Of a stretch of 64,000 bases of DNA, positions 1-8,380 are shown in pieces (the stretch's first letter is position 1; each line of letters starts with the position of its first letter). Under the pieces are notes generated by a model. It searched no databases and was not told the DNA's origin. It saw nothing but the letters and a program-made list of their open reading frames with translations. Source of the DNA: Rhodoplanes serenus. Its GTDB lineage: Bacteria; Pseudomonadota; Alphaproteobacteria; Rhizobiales; Xanthobacteraceae. The position numbers and the translations under genes are program-made. Location of the stretch: contig CAMDFO010000006.1 in NCBI GenBank assembly GCA_945897515.1, positions 40,843 through 104,842 on the forward strand, given 5' to 3'.

Positions 1-108
1 CTTCCGAAAACTTCGTACGCAATTCTCCGTAGCTGCCTTCGGGGGGACCGTCGGCACGAACCGATGACGTTTTTGGACCCGTGCATCCGCGCGGCGGTCG
101 AGGGATCG

Positions 109-1302
109 ATGTTGGACGCGCCCACCTTGTTCGCTATCGCAACCTCCATAACGGGGGTGCTCGGGGTGTTCCTATTGCTGGTCTGGTTGCAGGAGCGCAG
201 CATCCGGGCGCTCGCGTGGTGGGGGGCGGCCTATCTGATGGGCGGGTCTGCCGTGGCGCTCTGGAGCGTGCACGACAATGTCTCGCTGGTGCCGCCTGCA
301 ATGCCCAATGCGCTGCTGTTTGTGGCCTGCGGCATGCTCTGGAACGGGGCGCGGCTGTTTCACAGTCGCGTTGCCCTGCCGGGCGCGCTGTTTACCGGCG
401 CCATTGCGTGGCTGGTGGCGATGCAGTTTCCAGCGTTCGCGCAATCGACCGAGGCGCGGATTGTGCTGTCCTCGTTGATCATCGCGACCTACACGTTTTT
501 AACGGCGTTCGAACTGCGGCGCGAACGCCGCCGCACGCTGGCCAATCCGGGACTGACGATCGGCGTGCCCTTGCTGCATGGCGCCGTGTTCCTTTCGCCG
601 ATTGCTTTGATGCTGTTGCTGCCGCCGGAGGCATCGGCCGACGGCTGGTTCGCCTTGTTCGCGCTCGAGACGCTGCTCTATGTGGTCGGTACTGCGTTCA
701 TCGTGGTGATCATGGCCAAGGAGCGCGTGGCGCTGGCGCACAAGACCGCGGCCATGACCGATATGCTGACCGGGCTGTTCAATCGTCGCGCCTTCCTGGA
801 GGCTGCCAACGAACTGATCGCGAGGCAGGCGAGGAAGCAGGGGCCGGTCAGCGTGCTGGCGTTCGACCTCGATCATTTCAAGTCGATCAACGATCGCTTC
901 GGCCATGCCGGCGGCGACGACGCGTTGCGACTGTTTGCTGCGACAATCAACGCCGCGATGCGCTCGACCGATGTCATCGGCAGGATCGGCGGCGAGGAGT
1001 TCGCCGCCATTTTCCCGGGCTCGCAGGCCGAGGCCTGTACCGTGGCCGAGCGCGTGCGGGCGGCTTTCGAAATTGCGGGTGTGGAGATTTCGCCGTGCCA
1101 AGTCGGCGCCACAGTGAGCATCGGCATCGCGACCGCAACTGCACCGATCGCGTTTGACGCACTGTTGGCTCGTGCGGACGCCGCGCTCTACCGGGCCAAA
1201 GCGAACGGGCGAAACCGGGTCGAGGGATCGGTCGAATCCGGCTCGGCGGAGCCTCCGGTGCGTGCGCCTGCAATGCGGAAAACGGTTCTCGCAGTGCGAT
1301 AG
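109..1302 (+). CDS. Membrane-anchored GGDEF diguanylate cyclase
   Basis: The predicted product makes the second messenger c-di-GMP from two GTP at the inner membrane. The N-terminal ~215 residues are a run of hydrophobic segments (about six likely helices) with no recognisable sensor domain. The GGDEF domain follows; its active-site loop is GGEEF at residues 294-298 (nt 988-1002). An RSTD motif ends exactly five residues before it, matching the RxxD product-inhibition I-site, so the enzyme should be active and feedback-inhibited. The frame is open from an upstream ATG at 64. I prefer ATG 109, which follows AGGG and gives a typical N-terminus leading directly into the first membrane helix. It is monocistronic as far as seen; the first ~100 bases of the window hold no other recognisable feature. 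Confidence 0.9.
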   Translation: MLDAPTLFAIATSITGVLGVFLLLVWLQERSIRALAWWGAAYLMGGSAVALWSVHDNVSLVPPAMPNALLFVACGMLWNGARLFHSRVALPGALFTGAIAWLVAMQFPAFAQSTEARIVLSSLIIATYTFLTAFELRRERRRTLANPGLTIGVPLLHGAVFLSPIALMLLLPPEASADGWFALFALETLLYVVGTAFIVVIMAKERVALAHKTAAMTDMLTGLFNRRAFLEAANELIARQARKQGPVSVLAFDLDHFKSINDRFGHAGGDDALRLFAATINAAMRSTDVIGRIGGEEFAAIFPGSQAEACTVAERVRAAFEIAGVEISPCQVGATVSIGIATATAPIAFDALLARADAALYRAKANGRNRVEGSVESGSAEPPVRAPAMRKTVLAVR

Positions 1303-1370
1303 CGCATTGGAATCAGACACGATTTCAGGCGCAAACCGGTCCTTTACCTGGCTCTGCTAGCGTTCCGGTC

Positions 1371-1583
1371 ATGTCGCACCTCCCGTCGCAAACCGATGTC
1401 ATCGCGCTTGAGGCCTCCGCCGGGCTCGCGCTGGCGTGCGCCTATTCCGGATCGGACGAATACGAGGCCGAGGTGATCCAGGCACGGCGCAACGCCGGCG
1501 CCTACGGATCGAAGTGGTCTCGCGAGATCGTCTGGGCCTGTGCGGGCGTCGCGGCCCTGACGCTGTTTATCTTCGCAATTTGA
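1371..1583 (+). CDS. Small hypothetical protein with C-terminal membrane helix
   Basis: This 70-residue ORF is not recognised. The first ~50 residues are soluble and mixed in charge. The last ~18 residues are hydrophobic (from about WACAGVAAL to the end), suggesting a tail-anchored inner-membrane protein. It begins 68 bp after the diguanylate cyclase gene on the same strand and ends 7 bp before the convergent TRAP permease stop. No strong ribosome binding site precedes its ATG, so it may be translated weakly or be a chance ORF. The composition (Ala-rich, a terminal helix, no stop-prone stretches) looks protein-like. Confidence 0.45.
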   Translation: MSHLPSQTDVIALEASAGLALACAYSGSDEYEAEVIQARRNAGAYGSKWSREIVWACAGVAALTLFIFAI

Positions 1584-1590
1584 CCATCGG

Positions 1591-2880
1591 CTAGCGCATC
1601 GTCTGCGGCAGCCACAGCGCGATCTGCGGAAACACCATCACCAGCACCGTGGTGAGCACGATCGACATCATCAGGATGCTGGTGCCCTTGTAGACTTTCA
1701 TCAGTTCGACCCCCGCGGTCGCGCTGACAATGAAGGCGAGCAGCCCCACTGGGGGAAAGACCAGCCCCATCGCCACCATCAGCATCGACAGCACGCCGAA
1801 CCAGATCGGGTCGAAGCCCAATGACGTGATCAGCGGGAACGTGAGCTGCAGCGTCAGCAGCAGCAGCGGGATCTCGTCCATGAACATGCTGATGACGAAA
1901 TACACCACCACGATCCCGATGATGACGATCCAACGATTGAGGTTCATGTCGGTGACGATGGTCACCACCGTCTGCGGGATCCGGCTCAGCGTCATGTAGT
2001 AGCCGAAGATGGTCGCGCCGATCAGGATGAGAAAGATCATCGCCGAGGTGCGGATGGTCGATCTCAGCGCGTCGACGGTCCCGGCGGCGGTGAGCCGTCC
2101 GAAGGCCGCGCCGATGATCGCGGCGAACAGCGCGCCGAGCGCGCCGACTTCGGTCGGCGTCGCGACGCCGGTGTAGAGCAGCGCCAGCACGATCAGGATC
2201 AACAGCAGGCTCGGCCAGACCCGCCAAAGGCTCGCCCAGCGCTCGGCCGACGGCGTCCGAAACGTCGCCGGCGCGTGCTGGGGCGCGATCACGACCCAGA
2301 GGTAGATCATCGCGCACAGGAAGACGCCGACCAGGATTCCGGGCAGCACGCCCGCGATCAGGAGCTTGCCGATGGAGGTCTGGGTGGCGATGCCGTAGAT
2401 CACCATGGCGATGCTCGGCGGGATCAGGATGTCGAGCGTGGCGCCGACGCCGATCGCACCCGCCCCCAGTTCTTCGGAATAGCCGTGCCGGCGCATCTCC
2501 GGCATGGCGATCCTCGACATCACCGATGCCGCCGCAGTGCTGGCGCCCGACATCGCGCCGAAAATGCCGCAAGCGAATACGGTCGCGATCGCGAGCCCGC
2601 CCTTGATGTGCGACAGCCACGCCGAGGCCGCAGCATAGAGGTCGCGCGCCAGCCCGCTGGAGGCGGACAGATACGCCATCAGAATGAACATCGGGATCGT
2701 GGTGAGGCTGTAATCGGCAACCGTGCTGTAGGGCACGACGCTGAGGATGCCCATGAGCTTGCTCAAGTCGCCGGTGACCAAATAAATCCCCAGCATGCCG
2801 GAGCCGGCGAGCGCGACCGCGATCGGGGTGCCGCCGAGCAGCATCAGCAGGAGCACGATCGGCGGAAGCGCGGCGGCCAT
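1591..2880 (-). CDS. dctM: TRAP transporter large permease subunit (DctM)
   Basis: This is the ion-coupled transport channel of a tripartite ATP-independent periplasmic transporter. The 429-residue product is almost entirely hydrophobic, about 12 helices, the usual length for DctM. It carries typical family stretches such as GASTAAASVMSRIAMPEM near residue 110 and GVGATLDILIPPSIAM near residue 148. The small permease gene ends only 3 bp upstream, so the two are translationally linked; the binding-protein gene lies further upstream on the same strand. The substrate cannot be read from this subunit. The reading frame is open further upstream, but the ATG at 2880 gives the normal N-terminus. Confidence 0.95.
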   Translation of the reverse strand: MAAALPPIVLLLMLLGGTPIAVALAGSGMLGIYLVTGDLSKLMGILSVVPYSTVADYSLTTIPMFILMAYLSASSGLARDLYAAASAWLSHIKGGLAIATVFACGIFGAMSGASTAAASVMSRIAMPEMRRHGYSEELGAGAIGVGATLDILIPPSIAMVIYGIATQTSIGKLLIAGVLPGILVGVFLCAMIYLWVVIAPQHAPATFRTPSAERWASLWRVWPSLLLILIVLALLYTGVATPTEVGALGALFAAIIGAAFGRLTAAGTVDALRSTIRTSAMIFLILIGATIFGYYMTLSRIPQTVVTIVTDMNLNRWIVIIGIVVVYFVISMFMDEIPLLLLTLQLTFPLITSLGFDPIWFGVLSMLMVAMGLVFPPVGLLAFIVSATAGVELMKVYKGTSILMMSIVLTTVLVMVFPQIALWLPQTMR

Positions 2881-2883
2881 GGT

Positions 2884-3408
2884 TCAGGTCGCCGCCGGCG
2901 CGTCTTGCGCGAACAGCAGCGCGTTGCCTCTGCGCACGCGCGGCAGGTCGATCAGCATGAGCACGGTCAGCGCCAGAAAGCCAAGCGGGACGAAGGCGTA
3001 GGCCGGTCCGGTCAACACGGGAAGGGCGCTCATGGAGGTGGTGTCGGACAGCGCGAGCCACGCCTGCTGAGCGGTCGCCGCCACCAGGATAAGACAATAG
3101 CCAAGTGAAAGAGCGTGCGCGAAGTGATCGGCCAGGATTTTCCAGCGCGGCGGTAGCCGGTCGACCAGGAAGGTCACCCGGATGAACACGCCGCCACGAT
3201 AAGCATAGGAAAGGCCAAGGAAGATCGCCGCCACGATCAGGTATTTCTCGGTGATCTCATAGGCGCCGAGGATCGGGCTGTTGAGCAGATAGCGCGACAG
3301 CGCGTCGGCGCTGGTGAGCAGCATCATAGCCGCGGTCGCTGCAACGGCCGAACAAACGAGAACGAACTCGCAGAGTGAAAGGAGCTTACGGAGAAAATTC
3401 AGGGCCAT
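2884..3408 (-). CDS. dctQ: TRAP transporter small permease subunit (DctQ)
   Basis: This 174-residue four-helix membrane protein is the accessory small subunit that pairs with DctM. Hydrophobic helices are visible near residues 12-32, 48-70, 90-112 and 130-152. A conserved-type segment, SYAYRGGVFIRVTF, lies in the middle. The stop codon lies 3 bp before the dctM start. A 94-bp palindromic repeat separates it from the upstream binding-protein gene, and could affect the relative expression of the soluble and membrane subunits. Confidence 0.9.
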   Translation of the reverse strand: MALNFLRKLLSLCEFVLVCSAVAATAAMMLLTSADALSRYLLNSPILGAYEITEKYLIVAAIFLGLSYAYRGGVFIRVTFLVDRLPPRWKILADHFAHALSLGYCLILVAATAQQAWLALSDTTSMSALPVLTGPAYAFVPLGFLALTVLMLIDLPRVRRGNALLFAQDAPAAT

Positions 3409-3419
3409 TCAACCACCGG

Positions 3420-3513
3420 GTCATTCCGGGGCGCTGCGAAGCAGCGAGCCCGGAATCCAGAAAGGTGCGTGCGTCTGGATTCCGGGCCCGCGCTGCGCGC
3501 GTCCCGGAATGAC
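3420..3513. repeat. Nested palindromic intergenic repeat, class 1, copy A
   Basis: The outer arms GTCATTCCGGG (3420-3430) and CCCGGAATGAC (3503-3513) are perfect inverted repeats. Inside, a second perfect inverted repeat, GCCCGGAATCCAGA and its complement, encloses a short loop. A related copy with the same arms is at 37420-37522. The element fills most of the dctP-dctQ gap and can fold as RNA on either strand. It resembles the small non-autonomous palindromic repeats scattered in Hyphomicrobiales genomes. Confidence 0.85.
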
Positions 3514-3522
3514 ACCAAACGG

Positions 3523-4545
3523 CTATTTCAGCATCTGCAGCGTGTCGTTGAGAATGGCGCGGGCGTCCTTGAGGCCTTTGCCTTCCATCTTCTTGACCCA
3601 TTCCTCCCACAACGGCTCGCCTGCGATCTTCTGCCAGCGCGCGGTCTCGGCCGCCGGCAGATCGTAACGCTCCATCGCGTGTTTGCCTGCCTTGATCTTG
3701 GCGAGCGCGTCGGTCTCGGCGGTGTCGAAGAAGTTCTTGCCCCAGAACTTCGCACCCTGAAGGCCGCTGACGCTCATGATCTGGCTGCGCACGTCCTGCG
3801 GCAGGCTGTTCCACTTGGTCTTGTTGGCGCAGAGCGAGAAGTACGCCGTGAACAGCGGCGCCATGGTGTAGTTCTTCGCCACCTCATAGAGGCGGAAGCC
3901 CTGGATCGCTTCCCACGGCGCACCCATACCGTCGACCACACCCTTGTCGAGCGCCTGGTACATGTCGGGCATCGGGATCGGCGTCGGGACCATGCCCAGC
4001 GCCTTGCCCATCTCGGTCGGTGGGCCGCCGGGCAGCCGGATCTTCATGCCCTTGGCATCTTCCAGCGTCTTCACCTGCCGCTTGGTGGTCAGCAGGAAAT
4101 AGGGCGAGGTCGTGTAGAGCAGCAGCGGCTGGACGTCGGAGAACTCCCGCTGGATCGCCGGATACTTCTCGTACAGCTTCCACAGCACCTCGCTGGACTG
4201 CTCGGCCGATTTCACCGGCAGGAACGGCAGCGTGATGACATCCGCGAGCGGCGTCATGTCGGCCCAATAGCCGTGGAAGCACCAGCCGATGTCGGCGACG
4301 CCCGCGCGCACCTGCCGCCACATGTCGGGGCCGCGCACCAAAGTCTGCGAGGGAAACACCTCGATCTTCACACGGCCCTTGGTCGCGTCTTCGACCTGCT
4401 TCACCCACGGGCGAAGCGCGTTGCTCGGTCCCCACGCCTGCGGCGAGTTCTGGTCGGCGAGGGTGAGCTTGATTTCCTGCGCCTGAGCGGAAACCGTCAG
4501 TGCGAGCGCGGCGGCGAATGCGCCGATTGAAAGCTTGCGGATCAC
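3523..4545 (-). CDS. dctP: TRAP transporter periplasmic substrate-binding protein (DctP family)
   Basis: This 340-residue protein captures the substrate in the periplasm and delivers it to the DctQM permease. It starts with a clear signal peptide (hydrophobic core AFAAALALTV, cleavage after AQA, about residue 22). The mature part follows the DctP family layout, including the segment around RLPGGPPTEMGKALGMVPTPIPMPDMYQAL (about residues 168-198), where substrate carboxylate contacts usually sit. The upstream gene encodes an extradiol-dioxygenase-like VOC protein, so an aromatic or other organic acid substrate is a reasonable inference, not shown by the sequence. Confidence 0.93.
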   Translation of the reverse strand: MIRKLSIGAFAAALALTVSAQAQEIKLTLADQNSPQAWGPSNALRPWVKQVEDATKGRVKIEVFPSQTLVRGPDMWRQVRAGVADIGWCFHGYWADMTPLADVITLPFLPVKSAEQSSEVLWKLYEKYPAIQREFSDVQPLLLYTTSPYFLLTTKRQVKTLEDAKGMKIRLPGGPPTEMGKALGMVPTPIPMPDMYQALDKGVVDGMGAPWEAIQGFRLYEVAKNYTMAPLFTAYFSLCANKTKWNSLPQDVRSQIMSVSGLQGAKFWGKNFFDTAETDALAKIKAGKHAMERYDLPAAETARWQKIAGEPLWEEWVKKMEGKGLKDARAILNDTLQMLK

Positions 4546-4666
4546 GTTGTCCTCCCCTGGTGCGCGTTTTTGAGCGACCGCGCATGAGCCTCATTGCACC
4601 AATTGTGCGGCTCCGTCTGACGCGACACAAGAGGCTCACGCCGACGCATATCGGCGCGCAGGCGGG

Positions 4667-5536
4667 CTAGCTTCCCCAAAGCCCCCAGTAATTCCGCGAT
4701 GTTTCGGCCGGCCAGACCTTCGGCCGTTGCGGCATGTCTTCGTGCCAGGGGCGGGGCTCGAAATAGCCGAGCGCCTCGTCCTTCATCTGGTCCATCTCGG
4801 TATAGACCTCGATCCGCAGGCCATCCCAGTTCTTGTGGTAGCAGGCGATGTTGTGTCCGATGTTGTGGCGGCTCGGACCCCAGTCGAGCTTGAGATCGTT
4901 GCTCGCCAGCACGTCGCAGGCGCGCTGCAGCTCCGAGAAATCCTTCATCTCGAATGCGATGTGCGCAAACCCGGGCTTCTGGCCTTCGAACACATTGACG
5001 GTGTGGTGATCCGGTCCGCAGCGCATGAACACGCTGACCGTGGTCCGCCAATCCGAAATCCGGAATCCCAGCAGCCCGGTATAGAACTCGGCGCCGGCGC
5101 GTGCGTCTTCCACGAAACGCGCGACGTGGCCGAGCTTGATCGGCATGATGCCGGAGACCTGCTTTTCGGCCTTGGCAAACGTGTAATCGGAAAAGATTTC
5201 CAGCGGCGTGCCGTAGACGTCTCTGAACACGATCGCCTTGGCGATGCCTGGCGTTACGTCGCTGCGGACCTCGAAGGCAATGTTGCGGCTTGTCAGCTCG
5301 CGGCCGACGTCCGACAGATCGGCCCCCGGTGCGATCTGCAGGGCGATTGCGGACAGGTCGGCGGTGTCGCCGCGCTCCAGCACCAGGGTTTCGACGCCGA
5401 GCTTGGTGGCGAGCACCGCGCGGTCGCGGGTCCGGTCGATCACCGACAGGCCGATGATGGCCTGATAATAGTCGAGCTGTCGTTGCAGGTCGGGGGTCGT
5501 CAGCGTGACGTGGCCCAGTCTCTTGACGCCGATCAT
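4667..5536 (-). CDS. Two-domain VOC protein, extradiol (catechol 2,3-) dioxygenase-like
   Basis: The 289-residue product has two vicinal-oxygen-chelate domains (about residues 1-122 and 132-260), the layout of type I extradiol ring-cleavage dioxygenases. Candidate iron ligands are H137 (KLGHVAR), H192 (FAHIAF) and E243 (RIEVYTE), and H228 could be the acid-base residue (RHNIGHN). It probably cleaves a catecholic ring with Fe(II) and O2. It is the first gene of the minus-strand group leading into dctP-dctQ-dctM, with 121 bp to dctP, so transport and degradation of one compound may be coupled. The C-terminal ~30 residues are Trp/Pro-rich and do not belong to the fold. The exact substrate is unknown. 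Confidence 0.85.
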   Translation of the reverse strand: MIGVKRLGHVTLTTPDLQRQLDYYQAIIGLSVIDRTRDRAVLATKLGVETLVLERGDTADLSAIALQIAPGADLSDVGRELTSRNIAFEVRSDVTPGIAKAIVFRDVYGTPLEIFSDYTFAKAEKQVSGIMPIKLGHVARFVEDARAGAEFYTGLLGFRISDWRTTVSVFMRCGPDHHTVNVFEGQKPGFAHIAFEMKDFSELQRACDVLASNDLKLDWGPSRHNIGHNIACYHKNWDGLRIEVYTEMDQMKDEALGYFEPRPWHEDMPQRPKVWPAETSRNYWGLWGS

Positions 5537-5590
5537 TCCAGCCGTCCTCCCGGCCCCAAAGTTACCGGATGGGATCGGCTGGAGCCAAAC

Positions 5591-5616
5591 GAAAAGGGCG
5601 CTCCGAAGAGCGCCCT
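5591..5616 (-). terminator. Intrinsic terminator after sodC
   Basis: On the minus strand AGGGCGCTC, a TTCG tetraloop and GAGCGCCCT form a perfect 9-bp stem, followed by TTTTC. It sits 40 bp after the sodC stop. The stem is nearly identical to the terminator after glnA at 6278-6305. Confidence 0.85.
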
Positions 5617-5655
5617 GGACGTTCGTTCCGCCTCGGCATCCTGGCGCCTTTGAAG

Positions 5656-6177
5656 CTACTGAAGCACGCCGCAGGCGATCCGGCCGCCGGCGTCTCCGGT
5701 CGGATCGGTTTTGTAGTCGTCCTTGCCGGCGTGGATGATGACCGCCGAACCATCGGCATCGAAGACCGAGTTGGGCTTGCCTTTTTCAAGCGTGATCGCG
5801 GCGTTCACCACCTCGATCGTCAGCTCGCCGCTGGAAGGGATGTGCAGATTGGGCATATCGCCCGCATGGTGCCCGTCCGCGGCCATCATGCCGTGCTTCT
5901 TGTTCCCCGGATTGAAATGCCCGCCTGCCGAAGTGAACGGCGCCTCGCACTTGCCCACCGCGTGCACGTGGAAGGCACGCTCGCCGGGCGGGAGTCCTTT
6001 GACGGAGACCTTGAGCAGAACGCCGGACGGCGTCTGCGTCGCTTCGATGGTGCCGACGTCCTTGCCGTCCGCACTTTTCAGCGCGGCCTTTGCAGATTGT
6101 GCGGCAGCAGGCAGCGACGCAAATGCGAGAAGCGCGGTCGCAACCGCGACAGTTCCGAATTGGGCTACATATTTCAT
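5656..6177 (-). CDS. sodC: Periplasmic Cu/Zn superoxide dismutase (SodC)
   Basis: This enzyme converts superoxide to H2O2 and O2 in the periplasm. The 173-residue product begins with a signal peptide ending at AAAQ (about residue 27). It has the copper ligand pair HVH (RAFHVHAVGKC), the GGHFNPG segment, the zinc loop HGMMAADGHHAGDMPN, the later copper ligand in IIHAGKDD, and the final cysteine in ACGVLQ that pairs with the one in VGKC. The frame is open upstream into glnA, but the ATG at 6177 follows GAGGGA and starts the signal peptide, so the long upstream extension is rejected. It is transcribed alone, with its own terminator. Confidence 0.96.
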   Translation of the reverse strand: MKYVAQFGTVAVATALLAFASLPAAAQSAKAALKSADGKDVGTIEATQTPSGVLLKVSVKGLPPGERAFHVHAVGKCEAPFTSAGGHFNPGNKKHGMMAADGHHAGDMPNLHIPSSGELTIEVVNAAITLEKGKPNSVFDADGSAVIIHAGKDDYKTDPTGDAGGRIACGVLQ

Positions 6178-6277
6178 GATCGTGGTCCCTCGGGTAAAAA
6201 TCCATTGCGGATGACAGGGTGGCATTCCCAGATCAACAACTACCGATCCTGGCAGTTCCGGTTCCCGGCATCCAATG

Positions 6278-6305
6278 AAAAAGGGCGCTCCGAGGAGCGC
6301 CCTTT
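6278..6305 (-). terminator. Intrinsic terminator after glnA
   Basis: On the minus strand AAAGGGCGCTCC and GGAGCGCCCTTT form a 12-bp stem with a minimal loop, running into TTTTT. It lies 36 bp after the glnA stop, and separates the glnBA unit from sodC. Confidence 0.9.
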
Positions 6306-6341
6306 GAAGTTCCACCGCTTTCGCAGTGAGTACGATCGGCC

Positions 6342-7751
6342 TTACGCCGAGTAGTACATGTCGAATTCGACTGGATGCGGGGTGTGCTCGAAGCGGATCA
6401 CCTCGGTCATCTTCAGCTCGATGTAGCTGTCGATGAAGTCGTCGTCGAACACGCCGCCGACCTTGAGGAACTCGCGATCCTTGTCGAGGTTCTGGAGCGC
6501 CTCGCGCAGCGAGCCGCACACCGTCGGGATCTTCTTCAGCTCCTTCGGCGGCAGGTCGTAGAGATCCTTGTCCATGGGCTCGCCGGGATTGAGCTTGTTC
6601 TTGATGCCGTCGAGACCGGCCATCAGCATCGCGGCGAAGCCGAGATACGGGTTGCACAGCGGATCGGGGAAGCGGACCTCGACGCGCTTGGCCTTCGGGT
6701 TGGTGGTGTAGGGGATGCGGCATGACGCCGAGCGATTGCGCGCCGAGTAGGCGAGCAGAACGGGGGCCTCATAGCCGGGGACCAGACGCTTGTAGGAGTT
6801 GGTCGTCGGGTTGGTGAAGGCGTTGATTGCCTTGGCGTGCTTGATGATGCCGGCAATGTACGACAGGCACATGTCCGAAAGATCGGCATACTTGTTGCCG
6901 GCGAACATCGGCTTGCCGGCCTTCCAGATCGACTGATGGCAGTGCATGCCCGAGCCGTTGTCGCCGTAGATCGGCTTCGGCATGAACGTTGCGGACTTGC
7001 CGTAGATCTGCGCGACCTGCTGGATGCAGTATTTGTAGATCTGCATCTGGTCGGCCATCTGCGTTAGCGGCGCGAACTTCAGGCCGAGCTCGTGCTGGGC
7101 GGACGCCACCTCGTGGTGATGCTTCTCGACCTTGCAGCCCATCCGCGCCATCGCGGAGAGCATCTCCGAGCGCATGTCCTGGATCGAGTCCTGCGGCGGG
7201 ACCGGGAAGTAGCCCTTTTTGGTGCCGACGCGGTGACCGAGGTTGCCGCCTTCGTAGACCGTGTCGGAGTTGCTCGGGAATTCGATCGAGTCGAGCTTGT
7301 AGCCGACGTTATACGGCGTCGCCGAATAACGGACGTCGTCGAACACGAAGAATTCGGCTTCCGGGCCGAAAGAGATGGTGTCGCCGTAGCCCATGGACTT
7401 CACCATGGCCTCGGCCTTCTTGGCGATGCCGCGCGGATCGCGGTTGTAGGGCTCGCCGGTGGTCGGCTCGAGCACGTCGCAGACCAGGACCATCGTGGTC
7501 TCGGCGAAGAACGGATCGATCGTGGCGCTCGCCGGGTCCGGCATCAGCTGCATATCGGACTCGTTGATCGCCTTCCAGCCGGCGATCGACGAGCCGTCGA
7601 ATGCTTGACCTTCGGCGAACGTGTCCTCTTCGATCATGCCGACATCGAAAGTGACGTGCTGCCACTTGCCGCGCGGATCGGTGAAGCGGAAATCGACGAA
7701 TTTCACGTCGTTGTCTTTGATCATCTTGAGGACGTTTTTGGCCGTCGTCAT
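6342..7751 (-). CDS. glnA: Type I glutamine synthetase (GlnA)
   Basis: GlnA makes glutamine from glutamate, ammonia and ATP, the main route of ammonium assimilation. The 469-residue length is that of dodecameric GSI. Visible signatures include the N-terminal FDGSSIAGW loop, the metal and substrate segments PEAEFFVFD and [14 protein letters not shown], the ATP-binding region [15 protein letters not shown], and the adenylylation site [10 protein letters not shown] with Tyr398. It should therefore be of the GlnE-adenylylated class. It lies 62 bp downstream of glnB on the same strand, forming the usual alphaproteobacterial glnBA unit. Transcription probably comes from the sigma-54 promoter upstream of glnB; I see no clear separate promoter in the 62-bp gap. 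Confidence 0.98.
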   Translation of the reverse strand: MTTAKNVLKMIKDNDVKFVDFRFTDPRGKWQHVTFDVGMIEEDTFAEGQAFDGSSIAGWKAINESDMQLMPDPASATIDPFFAETTMVLVCDVLEPTTGEPYNRDPRGIAKKAEAMVKSMGYGDTISFGPEAEFFVFDDVRYSATPYNVGYKLDSIEFPSNSDTVYEGGNLGHRVGTKKGYFPVPPQDSIQDMRSEMLSAMARMGCKVEKHHHEVASAQHELGLKFAPLTQMADQMQIYKYCIQQVAQIYGKSATFMPKPIYGDNGSGMHCHQSIWKAGKPMFAGNKYADLSDMCLSYIAGIIKHAKAINAFTNPTTNSYKRLVPGYEAPVLLAYSARNRSASCRIPYTTNPKAKRVEVRFPDPLCNPYLGFAAMLMAGLDGIKNKLNPGEPMDKDLYDLPPKELKKIPTVCGSLREALQNLDKDREFLKVGGVFDDDFIDSYIELKMTEVIRFEHTPHPVEFDMYYSA

Positions 7752-7813
7752 GGAATGAATTCCCTCTTGGTACTAACGGGTCATGGATTTAAAGCGCATG
7801 GACCGACGATCGG

Positions 7814-8326
<513 letters not shown>

Positions 8327-8380
8327 CTAAGTCGCGGTCAATGCCGTTCTGATGCGGCTTTCTGGTATTGTCCGCGCGTC

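Noticed and set aside
6178..6723. N-terminal extension of the sodC frame into the glnA region
   Set aside because: The extension is antisense to glnA sequence; a signal peptide and ribosome binding site fix the start at 6177.
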